A stretch of 64,000 nt of DNA from Lucifuga dentata (lineage: Eukaryota > Chordata > Actinopteri > Ophidiiformes > Bythitidae). The stretch spans positions 124,001 through 188,000 of the forward strand of contig VXCM01000470.1 of NCBI GenBank assembly GCA_014773175.1, written 5' to 3'. This document shows positions 50,430 through 62,735 of the stretch, one piece after another. Within the stretch, counting starts at the first letter, position 1; every line of letters begins with the position of its first letter. Below the pieces are notes generated by a model that did no database searches, was not told where the DNA came from, and was given only the letters and a program-made list of their open reading frames with translations. Both the position numbers and the translations under genes were made by a program.

Positions 50430-51041
50430 ACTAGAAAGTTATTTTTATCTTTTTTGGAAATATAAATATATAAAATACTTTTGGAGTTGCATAGCCAGAG
50501 AAGTTAGTAAGATTTTTAAAATTACAATTAAAAAAAGATCCTGGCCTCTTCTTGTTGAATCTACCCTCTAGGAAGGTGTCACTTCCTTCTCTCAAATATA
50601 AATTATTGGATAAATTGTTACTTTTGGCAAGAAAATGTATTTCATTGAAATGGATTAATGAGACTCCCCTACTGTTACTTTGTGGCTTAAAGACATTTTT
50701 AATGTCTTCCCCCATGAGAAGATCAGCTCTGCACTTAAAGACCATAATCAGATGTTTTTGAGCCTATGGAGGCCCGTCCTGGACTACCTCCCTGCAGAAA
50801 ACCTACAACATATTAATGAAAGGACAATATTTTCTGGAATGGAAGACTCAAGAAAGGGAGGGAATGCAGGAATGCAATTTTTTTTTCTTTCTTTTCTGTC
50901 TTTTGTCATTACAGTTTCTGTCTTTTGTCATTACAGTTGGGGAATTAGGTGGGGGTTGGAACGGATTGGACGTCTGTTTCTGTTTGTGTTTTTTGTTTTT
51001 CATGTGATGTGTTTGGTTTGTATTGTTAATTGTAGAAATAT

Positions 51042-51080
<39 letters not shown>
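50430..51080 (+). mobile_element. L1-type LINE 3' end (ORF2 C-terminus, truncated)
   Basis: The + strand encodes the typical ORF2 tail of vertebrate L1-type LINEs: FWSCIAREVSKIFKI and DPGLFLLN near 50480-50560, LLARKCISLKW near 50615-50650, then, after a frame change near 50690, WLKDIFNVFPHEKISSAL and LWRPVLDYL. A short 3'UTR and a (TAA)n tail at 51043-51080 follow. It is a 5'-truncated dead copy inside dlg4 intron 1, in the same orientation as the gene. Confidence 0.8.
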
Positions 51081-51414
51081 TACAGTATATATATAAAGAA
51101 AATTGCTTCAAAATCTCATTAATTTGGATGGGACAAACACAAATTTGCAAGAGGACTTTGAATGAAGACCAAAAATAATAATAATAAGAAGAAGAAAAGT
51201 AGAGTTTCCAAGCACAGCATGAAACATACATCCAGGGAGTACTCTTTTTTATGACCTTTTTCTGGCTTTCACTGTAGTAAGACAGGCATTCTGGCAGCAA
51301 AGAAAGCCCAACAATGCTTCTGGGATGTAATATTTTTAGGGGGAACCTAAAGGTGTTTGGACTGTAACGAGCTTCAAAGCTACTGGAAGAATCTGCTGGC
51401 TTCAGGCTTTACTT

Positions 51415-51560
51415 AGGTTATGTAAACGTTGCTGCTGGGCAGAGTGGTTACATAGAGGACGTCTCTGTGGAACACTTAGTACTCGATGATGCACTTGAGG
51501 TGCTGAAACACCTGCAGCCCTGGACCAGAGGGTCCAAATTCACCAGTGTTCTCACGACCC
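51415..51560 (-). pseudogene. Unidentified coding-like relic on the reverse strand
   Basis: Reverse-strand translation gives VGRENTGEFGPSGPGLQVFQ, HLKCIIEY, an in-frame stop, then VFHRDVLYVTTLPSSNVYIT and a second stop. An acceptor-like tctgtgtgcag precedes it. The amino-acid mix looks protein-like and the frame stays open past the first stop, as in a decayed exon or retro-copy. I do not recognise the family. Confidence 0.3.
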
Positions 51561-54500
51561 ACCTGCACACAGACATCATACTGCTTTTTACACATATGGG
51601 GGTATTCTGCTGTTCTTTTTGAACTTGATTTATCATCCTCTTCTATTCCTCTCTCATTTTGCTCCGAGGGCCATTTTTCACCTACTTCTAAATAACACTT
51701 TGAGAAAAAGTTTGAATCTGAGGTCACTTTTCATGTTGGCAGCTCCAAATGGCACTAAGAGGTGAATTTTAAGAACAGAAATCATATAATGTGATGACAG
51801 TAAATTGCCAAAATATCTTATTAGTGGCTAACTGCAATGGAAACATTGAAGAGGTTCAGCCTTTACTGATGAGTCCATCTTTTTTAGCCAGTCATTTAGC
51901 CAAAGGTTTTATGTTTTGCTGTTAATTTCCAGTTTAACAGGGTTTGTCAGTAACTACAGCAGCAGGGCTGAATTTGGGAGGACAGGGTGGATCTAGGGCA
52001 TACATGGGGGATGAGAGGCTTTTCTTTATGGCAGCTCTTTTTGATTCAGGCTGGATGCATTTTTACTTGAAAATCCTGCCTAGTGCAGCTTTAAGCTTTC
52101 TGTCCCATGGCGGATGTAAAGTCTGTTGTTGTTGTTGCAGCATATATAGCTACAGGATACTAACAGTTGTCAAAGTGCTGCTCTGAAACACCTTGGAGAA
52201 TAGTCTGAAGTTATCTCTGGCAGATGATTAGTGAATTTCCTATCTTCTGAGGCGTACATATACATGAAAAACAGTTGTAGTGGTAGGTGTTGGCTGGCAA
52301 CAGAAGCTGTGATAATGGAAATTAGATGAAAGCTGTGTTGGAGTTTGGCACTTGGGACAAGACGCGAGAGTGAAAAATCAACTGAGAAGCCAACAACGAC
52401 TGTATTTTGCTGAAATCTAGAGGAAAAGGAAAAGTTTAGATGACCATCAAAGAGAAACTGTGATCTCTCATTAGCATCTGTCTTTGCTGATGATGACCAA
52501 TGAGTCAATGTAGCTTTATGTCATTTCTCTTTAAGTCTGATTTTGGGGTTACTTAAAGCTCCACATGTAGGCAGTTTAAGGCTGGCTGTTTTAAAGATGG
52601 CTTATGGCCAATAACTGTCATGGCAATAAGGAAGACAAATGATTTTCTGTTGTTGTGCTGGCGAATTTCACCACTGTGCACACTGAGTGAAACTGACTAT
52701 TTTAACTCCTGTTTCTATAAGGCCCCTTCCCAAAAAGTCCACTGTGTTCTAATTGGCCAGTTACATCAGACCTGAACCGGCAACACCCATGCACTGTGAG
52801 CATGGATTCCTTACTGGGTAAATTTACGTACAGTACATATTACAAAAAAAAAAAAAAAAAAAAAAAAATGCTTTCAGGGCAGTTTAGGACCTGTGGGTTT
52901 GTCTTACTGTATTTAGGCATCAACCTTAAGTTTTGTAACTCTTTAATGGAAGAAATCATTAATAATTTAGATTTATTGCTATTTAGATTTATTGTGTTTT
53001 TCTGTGTCTTTAGGGACCTGTTAGTCAATTTGAGAGTGAGTGCAGCTTCCAGTCCTGTGTTTTGATATTTTATTTTAATATAATTTATTTATTTTTTGTT
53101 GTGTGGTTTTTTGTTTTTTTTTTTTTTTTTTTTTTGGTTTTTCTTTCTATTTGGATCACAGATTGTACCTTTAAACTGAACATGCTACTGAAGGAGATAT
53201 TTGTCACTGTCCAGTGACTACAGCACTGTTACAGCTTTTTTTTTTTTTTTTTTTTTTTGATCACTTGCAAGTACATAAACCATGTGAAATCAGTGATGCA
53301 AAACTGTAGAGACACAACATGTAGTGGCACAGATTAAAATATGAAAATGAAGTTCTGTGCAGCTATTTTCTATTATTTATGTATTCCAGATAATCATTCA
53401 AATAGGCTGTTAGGTTACAGACCAATGAACAAGTAATTTATCATTTATAACTACCTGCATGATAGAATGAATGTGGCTTGTCTTTAGCTACATTAAATGC
53501 GCAAACCAAGCAGAACCTGTTATACTTACATTTACACATCATTTAAAACATTTATTTGTGAAATAGAGTATTTTTTTTTAATTTAACAGATTTACTTCAT
53601 TAAGATGTACTGTGGTGCATACAGTGAAAGCCCAGCATATCGTCCATTCTTCCAGTATAGTGTTGCTGCATGCAGAATACAAATACAGAAATGGGATTAA
53701 TTAAAGAAAATACAAAACAGTTTAATTTACAAAAGCCTAAATTCTGTGAAGATGCATTTAAGTTTTTCTTTCTTTGGTTCATAGCCTGAGGACCTCCTTC
53801 TTGTCGTAACATTGTCTAAGTGAAATGGATTTGCTCTGAAAGTTTTCAGCCTGAGAGGGGAGGTTAGCTTTCATTCCGTTTTCTAATGCACAGTCATTTA
53901 ACAGCTCAAGCGTGAACCTTGAATTACAGCAGATCTCATTTCATATCTGCTCTACACTGAGTTAACTCATTTAACCATAGAACAGCTTACTCAGCTGCCT
54001 GGTGCTTATGGGAACTACTACTCTTCTTACAGAACTTTATAACAGAGGTACGCATTAAAGATGTACCAACTCCTTCCATGATGATATATTAACACAATAA
54101 AGCCTGTTAAACCCAGAGGTAATATGTTCCTGCAGTAATTTAGTTAGTCCTTTGTACCATTAGAACCTGATTTTAATTGTTTGAAGGTGTTTCTATCTCC
54201 ATGGTGTGAGAAAAGATCTGAAAATAATACATTTTATTGACATGATGGCCAGTTATGTTTATTAAAACAAATGTTTATTAAAAGCATGCTCATGTGTTTT
54301 TTTTTTGTTTGTTTGTTTTTTTTTTTTTTTTANTTTTTTTTTTTTTTTTAAGTCCCTGCTCTGTGTTAAGCTTGGCGGGGATGTGGGAAATGTGGGTGAT
54401 ATTAGTCAACATGAGGAAAATAATGAACAAAATAAATCAGTATTAAACTATAGACAATTAAAGACATTTGCCTTATTTTGCCTGTCCTTTTAAAATAAAT

Positions 54501-54576
54501 TTATGTTTTGCCAACTAGATCATAAAGAAATCTGTTCATATTCAGTATTTTGTAATCTGTCTTTGCAGTGCAGTTC

Positions 54577-54627
54577 ATGTCTCACGTGCAGTTAAAATCA
54601 TCAATTTTTTAACTGCATGTGAGACAT
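54577..54627. repeat. Short hairpin (21-bp arms)
   Basis: ATGTCTCACGTGCAGTTAAA and its inverted copy pair with one mismatch around a 9-base loop. It is probably a tiny foldback element; a small-RNA precursor is not excluded. Confidence 0.6.
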
Positions 54628-55027
54628 TTTCAGATTTAAGGTTTAAGACCATAAACTGCAATAATTTTTGGACAAGACAATACAATACAGCAAATTTAAA
54701 TACTGCAATAATAAAAGTAATTTTAGTGTAAAAGTTTCAGATTTTTCTTCAAAGTTAAAATCATACAAAAATGACATGTGGTACAGTAGTTAGTTAACAT
54801 GTAGTTACATATGACATGCAAAGTACAGTTAAGTACAATAGTTTTAATAGGACAAAGCTAAACAGATAACAAAATATCATGTGTGGCACCCACCAAAATA
54901 AAAGCGTAGCCCAGGAGGAGCATCCGTGAGTGATTCCAGTGTCATGAATAGTGTCATGCATAATTTCATTCACATTAGAGTTTTATCCTGTTGCAGAGTT
55001 GCTGAGTTGTAGTTGAGTTTTATCCTG

Positions 55028-55061
55028 TTTTTGTTATGTTGCAACAGCAACATAACAAAAA
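55028..55061. repeat. Perfect 15-bp hairpin with 4-base loop
   Basis: TTTTTGTTATGTTGC, loop AACA, then the exact reverse complement, running into a poly-A tract with an N. Confidence 0.75.
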
Positions 55062-57094
55062 AAAAAAAAAAAAAANAAAAAAAAAAAAAAAAAAAAGAAC
55101 GAGTATCAGAATGTGAATGAGACTGCGTAGGAGAATGGCTGCTCCTTATCATTTATCATTTGTGAAATTTTATTATTAGCCTGTTGTACTACCACTGACT
55201 CGACAGTCACTCGTAACCAGTCAAGTGTCCTGCTGACTCGACATTTACTCATAGCCACTCTAGTGTCCTGGGACACTTGACTGCTGCTGCCTGATTAGCT
55301 CATGTATGCTTAAATATTTTGGAGAAGCCAAACTGAATAACCATTGCACTTCCAAGCATGAAGCTGCCTTATTAAACATTTTGTGTTGAGATATTAAAGT
55401 AGAAGACTTAATGTACACATATTTAGATTGTGAGTAGTACACCATTGGTTCTCAAACTTGATACATGTATCACTGGTGGCTCTGGTGACTCTGGAAATTC
55501 CTGCAGAGTCAAAACAGTTGAAATCCATATATAAAATGGGTTTCATAGAAAATGAAACCATGGTTTAACTTTTCACTTTGAGCTCTATGACTGCACACGG
55601 CCTCTCAGAAATCCTGACCTCAGTCAAATTGCTGGCTTCCTACATTTCATAACTCTGAACAAAACCCCGTTGAATTTTGGATGCACTGACTGATAGCCTG
55701 TCTGCTAATGTGATACAGTAAATAAGACTATTTTGAAGTTGAAGGCAGGCTTATTTTTCAGTTTTGACAAAGGTGAGTTGTTTACCTCGTTTCCGATCAC
55801 TGTGCTGAGAGACTAAACACATCTCGACCAATCTGTGCACTAATACCACAGAGATGAATTGACACCGATCCTCTCATCTGACTGTGGGTAACTTAAGATG
55901 GCAAACAAGCATTTTTCCCCTAAATGGTGAAATATTCCTTTTAAAATTGAAAAACAGCAGGAGTAAACTTACACGATCCTTAACTGTAGCAAGGATACAC
56001 TACACTGCATCTTCTGAATTATGCACTAGATTGCACATAGCATATATAGACCAAACCTGAACTGTAATTAGTAGATTTTTAAAAATGATTTCTAAAAATT
56101 AGACCTACCTAGTACAGATTCCATGCAGTCCCACAGGACATTAATGGTGCTTATATGTAATTAATGATGAGCTTATTTGAATGTAATTACAGTGCTAAGT
56201 CTCAGAGGTAATTGCCTGCCTCTTTTTCTCTAGTGGAGAATAGCTCATATATTCAGCTTTGTGATTTCTGAGGTAATGTCAACAATCATTGGCACATAGT
56301 TTGTATCACAGTAGACAGTATATATATCTACATCTAGAGAATGATTGCACAGGGGTTTAGGAAAATGTGTCTTACAAAAATAGCACAATTTTGCTTTATA
56401 TATACATCATAAGACATCAATGTTTCTCACTCCACACAATCTTGCTCGTAAAGACCCTCCACTATGGCATTACTATGAAATATTACAAAAGCAGTGTTTT
56501 AGTCAATTTATCAAACATTAAATCCTTTAAAATTCCTATTGGTCCTTCCTTTCTTAAGTTATGTGTACCTCACAGAGCAACGATCGTGTGATTTACGAGA
56601 CACCTAAACCTCTCTGCAGGGAGACTTTGTGAGATATCTTTTCTTTAGCATGGACTGTCTAATCCCCCACCAGTGGGACAGAAGGTAACATTGCAGTATG
56701 AAGGTTGGTCAAGCTGGAAAGGGAGGAGAACGGGATTAAAGTTACATGGGGCTGTGATTTACATCATTTATTAATAATTCTGTTAGAGTTTTACTGTTTG
56801 AGTTTCATATTACTTTGTTGAGTTTACTGATTTAAAAACATGATTGAGAATGGCTCACTAAGCATTCTTTGTGGATTACATATTGGCTTAATTTAAAAAA
56901 AATTGCTTCCTGTTTATCACCCTGTTATAATAGATGGGTACGATCAACAGCTCTTTTCTCTCCAATCCACCCCCATGCTGCTGTTTTCTTATTTTCCTTT
57001 GTTGAAACTTTCACTTTTTCTTCATTTTTTTCTACCCATCCCCCTCACTTTCTCTATCTCCTATCTTTCTTATTCTCCTTCATTTTCCTTGCTG

Positions 57095-57250
57095 TCTCAG
57101 TGTAATGTGATCCAGGACCGATGCTGGCAGCCCCAACTGTGGAGCTGCAATCTCTGCTCTGCTCTGGTTGCTAGGCAGCCTGTCTGAGACAGGCCTCAGA
57201 GATGCACCTCCCTCTCCGTCTGCCTCCATAAAAGAATAGAAAGCAGAGTG
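57095..57250. promoter_or_regulatory. GC-richer patch with X-box-like motif before exon 2
   Basis: GTTGCTAGGCAGC (57167-57179) is an imperfect X-box, followed by the inverted repeat GCCTGTCTGAGACAGGC, which contains a GTCT/AGAC Smad-type palindrome. It lies 0.8 kb upstream of exon 2. A regulatory role is inferred only. Confidence 0.3.
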
Positions 57251-57988
57251 GAATGGTTGGCCATCAGGCCCTCAGCCAAAATTCAGATGATCTTTCCAAA
57301 ATTTTGTTTTCACAGTGGGCTGCTTCACATCTGCAGTGCATCAGAGCACATTGTAGATCCTCAGATTCTATCTGGAGCCACAGGTTTGTTCTAAGAACAC
57401 AAACACATAATACTGCCCACGTTCCGAAATGCAGTGTGCAGATTTTATGTCATCAGGCCTAGAATGTAACCGACCATGTGTGGCTAATGCAGTGGGCTGT
57501 TGGCAAACTGCCCAGGTGTGGGCTACCGGTAGGGGAGAAGGGTTACTAGGAAGAAGCTGCATGATCAGCTACTGTAGTGCTGCTATGAGTCATGGCTCTG
57601 GTTGCTTCATGTGTTTGTGAACGGAGCTCACTTGGCTCCACACACAATGGCCCCATTTTAAGGCCTGTTTAGTCTCCACATTGCACTTGTACGTAGTACA
57701 CATACGTAGTACGCACGTACGTAGTTTGCAAGATTTGCATACACAGATTGTCATTCTGCATGATTCATGTTCCTATAAATTGATCATCTTCGCATTATTT
57801 AATTATTCTTCTGTGGTGAGATGTTGCTTGTGAACTGTGTGAAGAAAGTTTGACATTTGCAATGAACCAAATCAGAGCATTCTCTAACATCCCCTCAGTC
57901 AGTATGTGCAACCCTCGTCTGCTCGTTATACACGAGATCTTTTAGATGTAATCAACCCCACTCTGTCTCTGTGTGTGTGTGTTCCTAG

Positions 57989-58150
57989 AAATACAGGTAC
58001 CAGGATGAGGAGACGCCCCCCTTGGAGCACAGTCCAGCACATCTGGCTCCAGGGAAAAGTGCCGAAATGCTTCATATGAGTGATAAGAATCTTGCTGCCA
58101 TGGAGGCCATACACGGCTATACACCACACACACACATCTCTCCTGTCAAG
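57989..58150 (+). CDS. dlg4: dlg4 exon 2 (shared, N-terminal linker before PDZ1)
   Basis: A 162-base exon (54 codons, phase 0 at both ends) follows a pyrimidine-rich acceptor (gttcctag) and ends at AAG|gtagga. It begins KYRYQDEETPPLEHSPAHL, nearly identical to mammalian DLG4 residues 11-29. With exon 1 in front, Thr19-Pro and Ser25-Pro fall exactly where mammalian PSD-95 carries proline-directed sites (Cdk5; GSK3 at Thr19), inside the PEST-like segment. The second half (GKSAEMLHMSDKNLAAMEAI then HGYTPHTHISPVK) aligns with a segment kept in DLG1/DLG2 (pattern HVSEKNLSxIExVHG...SHISPxK) but absent from the common mammalian DLG4 form. The zebrafish Dlg4 protein also has GKSAEMLH here, which supports dlg4 over dlg1/dlg2. 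A Glu replaces Asp18 of the mammalian protein. Confidence 0.95.
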
Positions 58151-58343
58151 GTAGGACACACACACTCACACACAAGGATGAACAAACTGTAACTCATTGC
58201 ATTTCACACAATCATTCATGAGCCAACGTGTCAGTTATATCTTTTCCACTGCATATTCTGTGTGGTGAGTTTGGGTTTTACATTGTTCCACCTCGATATT
58301 CAAATGAACTGTGATAATGGTCATGTGAGTCACTCTGCAGTAT

Positions 58344-58345
<2 letters not shown>

Positions 58346-58405
<60 letters not shown>
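58346..58405. repeat. (GAT)n array just inside dlg4 intron 2
   Basis: About twenty GAT triplets begin roughly 200 bp downstream of exon 2. Poly-Asp, poly-His and poly-Ile frames across it are artefacts. Confidence 0.95.
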
Positions 58406-61133
58406 ATGAAGATGATGATGATGTATTACCATCTGCTGCTTTGAAGTACATCAGAAAAATTCTGCAATTTTGCAGCAGATCAAAACAAAGTTTTGATGAC
58501 AAGGTGTGAAGTGGAAAATGGTATTTTTACATACTGGAAGTAAGAGTTATACTGTAACTTTTCAAATAAAAGAAATTTAGGTATTAAGATTATACATGTA
58601 ATCATTTAAAATGTGTTACCAGTTTGTTTGCTAACACAAACAGCAGTAATGAATTCTGCTTTGGTTCACAGCTAATGTGGTTTATTGTAATACATTGCTA
58701 GTGCGCATAAGATATATGTGGAATATGTTGAAAATGTTTGTATTTATGAGGAAATCCAGTCCCTGGTCCCTGGCACCACTTTACGCCTGCCATGAATATA
58801 TGTCTTGGGTATTGATACTTGATCTGAGCAGAGCTTAACACCATGAAAATCAATGTGCAAGTTGACACAAGACGCATTGAAGACTGAGAAATCTGATCAC
58901 CCAAACTACATCAGGAGGTGCTCAGAGATCCATTTCACCTAATTGACTGCAAAGTGTAAATGCAGCCATGGTTGCAGTTCACACATAGGATCTATGTAAG
59001 GGGAAATGAATGCTCTTAACTGAGGTACAACAACAACAAACAGTCTACAGTACATGTGTGGTTGTCAGGAACAACACTAAAATAAAGTAACTGTGGTACA
59101 TATAGACACTGAGTTGATTCCTTACCTCAGACACATATTTATGAATGTGAAATCTAATGGATAGAGATAGAAGTGACTCACTGTGAGGCACAAGGAGCTC
59201 CATGAGAAAGGAGACGCCTCATGGGTCACACAGCCAGATAATACAGCTGACATCAATGGGAATCTGAGCACAGTCACTTTGCTTTGAGTGCATTAATGAA
59301 TACATCCTGTATTTACAAAAGTAAACAGGTGTAAGCTAATGCTCACTTAGTAAAGATTATCTAACATGTCCACTAATGTGTGTTTAGCAGAGTTCCTGCA
59401 TATATTTGCTTTAAGAGTGAAGGTATGGTTACGTCTCCTTGAAATAATTTATTTTTTAGTTCCTGTAAGCTCAGAATGTAATTGTTTAATGATACATACC
59501 TCTTACTGTACATTTCACGACCAGACTAGCCAATAGCAGAATCAAAATGATAAAAAACCCTCTCAGTAAAATGGTGTAAGAATGAAATTGTTTCCTTTTA
59601 TGAAGGGTACAAAATGTGCTGTCCTTTGTTAACCTCTCTTGATGCTTTGAGTAATTTCCTTTGTCCCAGAGGACTTTGTCACCCAGGATTTATAATTTTC
59701 CACTGAGTTGATGGGTGCACCATTTATTATGGTGACACAAACAGGGACTTGCTCCTTTCCTAAAATCCACCATTATGAGGTCATTTAACAGAGGCTGTGT
59801 TTAAAAAGTAATATGGCCATCAGAGTTTCAGATCCATTATATGACTCATTCAGTCATTTCCCAGAAGTCTGACAGTGTCAGCAATGTCATTTACAGTAAA
59901 CATCATATTTTGTGTTTTGTAATTAGTATACTTTAAGTACGAAGTCACACAACTGTTCATTTAAGCCACTTCTCTGCAAGGTTTGTAGTAAAACGTACCT
60001 GATTTCAGACACAAATTTCATCCCATAAATGTCTGACTGAACCTGATATTTGAACTTTTCATAGCTTTTTCTGGTAGATATCAAGTTTACATAATCAAAG
60101 TCAAATGAAGTTTTTGCACATCTGAGACTCAGTCGGAGCGATCGGAGTGCAGAAGAAGTAAAAGAAGAAGTAAATAGATCTCCAGTCCGCTAGCACTCCT
60201 TGTCTTTAGGAGGAAAATAGTTCAAAGACCTTCATCAGGCTTTGAAAGCAGAGATTTTTAATGTTTAATGCTTTATATTGAACTCAGTCAGCTTTAAGTA
60301 TCTGCTGATCATTGTTATCATGACTTGTAGCACATTGCATTTGAGTCAGAAATGGCTGGTTCAATATAGGCAGACAATGATAAGGGAATAAACAGCAAAA
60401 TAACTGTGCAGCAGCTGAAGTGGAGAAGTTGCAGCATCGTCGCTCTCCTGTTTGACTGCCTGTCAGCCTGGTGTTTGTTTGCATAACACCTGCCAACAAC
60501 TTTCTGCCCTTTATTAGCATAGTGTTATTCAGGTACTCCTATTGTGCCCTGGGGTTTTCTCCAATCAATTTTTATTTTACATTTTATCTGTCTGTCAGCA
60601 ATCGGTTACATTAACTCTAGTCAAATGATATATATACTCATTTAAAACTGCTACAGCACACATGAAGAGGGTGTGTTTATTTATTGCTTTGCTGTGTTTG
60701 GAACTTTTCATTTTGACTACCTTGTCATGTAATATTCATTTTCTCTTACTGTACTTTGTGGTTTGATGTGATCATTCTGTGATACTTGTTCCATTAAGGG
60801 CAAATATTGTCACACAACCATGTTCCCTCATTCATAAATGTCATCTTCTAGCAGTTGCATTGAAAGAGGCGTTACTATGGTATTTCCTTATATCAGGGAA
60901 CCAATTCATAAAACACACCATCATGCAAAATTAAAACCCGTTTCAGTGGTGGTAAATTTCAGCAGTATGAAATCTGGGTGACATTTTAAACTGTATTTGC
61001 CTCACGTGTTGATGAGCAATAAATTTGATATTTAAGCCCACTCAGTTGATCAATCAGTGTATTTAAATGGCCAGTCCTGATCTGATCTCACACACATTCT
61101 CGTGGCACTGTGCCTCTTCCTCAAGAGGCTCTT

Positions 61134-61189
<56 letters not shown>
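61134..61189. repeat. (CT)n microsatellite
   Basis: CT dinucleotides ending in gcaggcaac. The acceptor-like tctcgcag at its end has no coding sequence after it that I recognise. Confidence 0.9.
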
Positions 61190-61192
<3 letters not shown>

Positions 61193-62697
61193 GGCAACAA
61201 CACACACTCACCACATCCACCTCCTGTATGCCAGATTCCTGATGTGGCGATCTCTTATCTCGCTTATTTGTGTCAGTCTCTTAAAATGTGAAGCTTTAAA
61301 GCAGAGAATTTCAGTTTCATTGACACCAGAAGAAGCGATATAAAGTGTATAAAGCAGCATCGGGCTCTTAAATATGAAGCAGCTAATTAACATGCTGATC
61401 TGCATTGGCTTTTACCTGTGACAGCCCTTACAAGAGCCTGTTGGTAATGAGACAACGATGCAGTAATTAACTTAAGGGGAGCTTTGTGAATGAGCTTAAG
61501 TTATCATGGTGCTTACTGTAGTTACTGTGATATATACATATGAATTCCCCTCTAAGTAGGGTTGATAGAGTGAATTGTAGCCTAAGACAGATCAAACCAT
61601 TGCTTCATTTTAATAATTTCTCAATGTTGTCATCTACATAGTTACAGTATTTGCTCTTACTGTATATTACCTACAGTCCAATAGATTAACCAGTTTGGAT
61701 CTTAAATCAACTATTTTTCAACCAAGACAGTATATTGCAAGTTTACCATTAGGAAAATAAAGTCACAAATGACATAGGTAGCTGTACACTAACTATATTT
61801 CTTAAGTCTTTGTGTAGCTTATCATATTAGAAAGTCCTACATTCATTTACAAACCAAAAATAACATATAATGTGAAATTAGGCTGCAGAAATGCATTACA
61901 CTTGGTAATATTTTATGTAAAAATACCCATTCCAAAAGCCCAACTCATAAAGTGGAGCAGAAACAGAGAAGGGTCCCATTCTTCTTAACCGAGTCCCTGT
62001 AGATTTGATCTGTTCAGATGTGGGATATGTACACAAAAAAACTAAAATCAAAATATTAAAAGTAAAACACAAAACAGCAGCAATTCAAAGTGGCTTGTCC
62101 GAGAAAATGCAGGATCTCTCCGGTCTTAAATCTGTTGCTCATCTTGTTTGTGTCATAGACCCGCACAGATCAGCTCATTTAAACAGGAATATCATCTCTT
62201 CAATTTACAGAGATTGTATTACATATTTTCAAACTATTGCAGTTTTAAATGATTACACCTCATACCGCTTGGTAACAGCAACATGCAAATTACCACTAGT
62301 ACTGCTGATATTGCTCCTTGAACTGTTGTTGTCATAACCCAGCTTGACATATAAACATAAACATTATTTATGAAGTGTTTTTTTTTTTGGTTTTTTTTGC
62401 CTCTGTCTTAAGGGAAAGCTGAATTCACTGTCCTGTGCTCACTTAATGTTATTGTTTGTGTCATTTCATGTCAGTTGTGCATGCCTGTGTATTGGTCAGT
62501 GACAAATGTACTGCATCTTAATGGGGCCGTTTGGGAGTCATTTGGAGCCATTTTTTTCAGCCAGTCAGCTTCATGTCAGTAATCATTGTAGTGTATTCTG
62601 ATTCTTCAGTGATGGACATGCAGGCATTGAATATCTCAGCATATTATAATATATACAGCAAGTACCAGATATATTATTAATTCTGAAGAAGGAGAAG

Positions 62698-62699
62698 AC

Positions 62700-62732
<33 letters not shown>
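62698..62732. repeat. (GAT)n microsatellite
   Basis: About eleven GAT triplets in intron 2. Confidence 0.9.

Positions 62733-62735
<3 letters not shown>

Larger units (their letters stand above)
22388..57988 (+). other. dlg4: dlg4 intron 1 (from canonical first exon to exon 2)
   Basis: The gt of the exon 1 donor is at 22388 and the ag of the exon 2 acceptor ends at 57988. The intron is about 35.6 kb, typical of the large 5' intron of MAGUK genes, and it houses the alternative first exon and several candidate regulatory elements. From the alternative exon the intron is 45296-57988 (12.7 kb). Apart from the exon at 45236 and the features listed separately, I see no convincing coding sequence in it. 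Confidence 0.88.

Noticed and set aside
58235..58502. Poly-Asp, poly-His and poly-Ile frames
   Set aside because: They are translations of the (GAT)n microsatellite.
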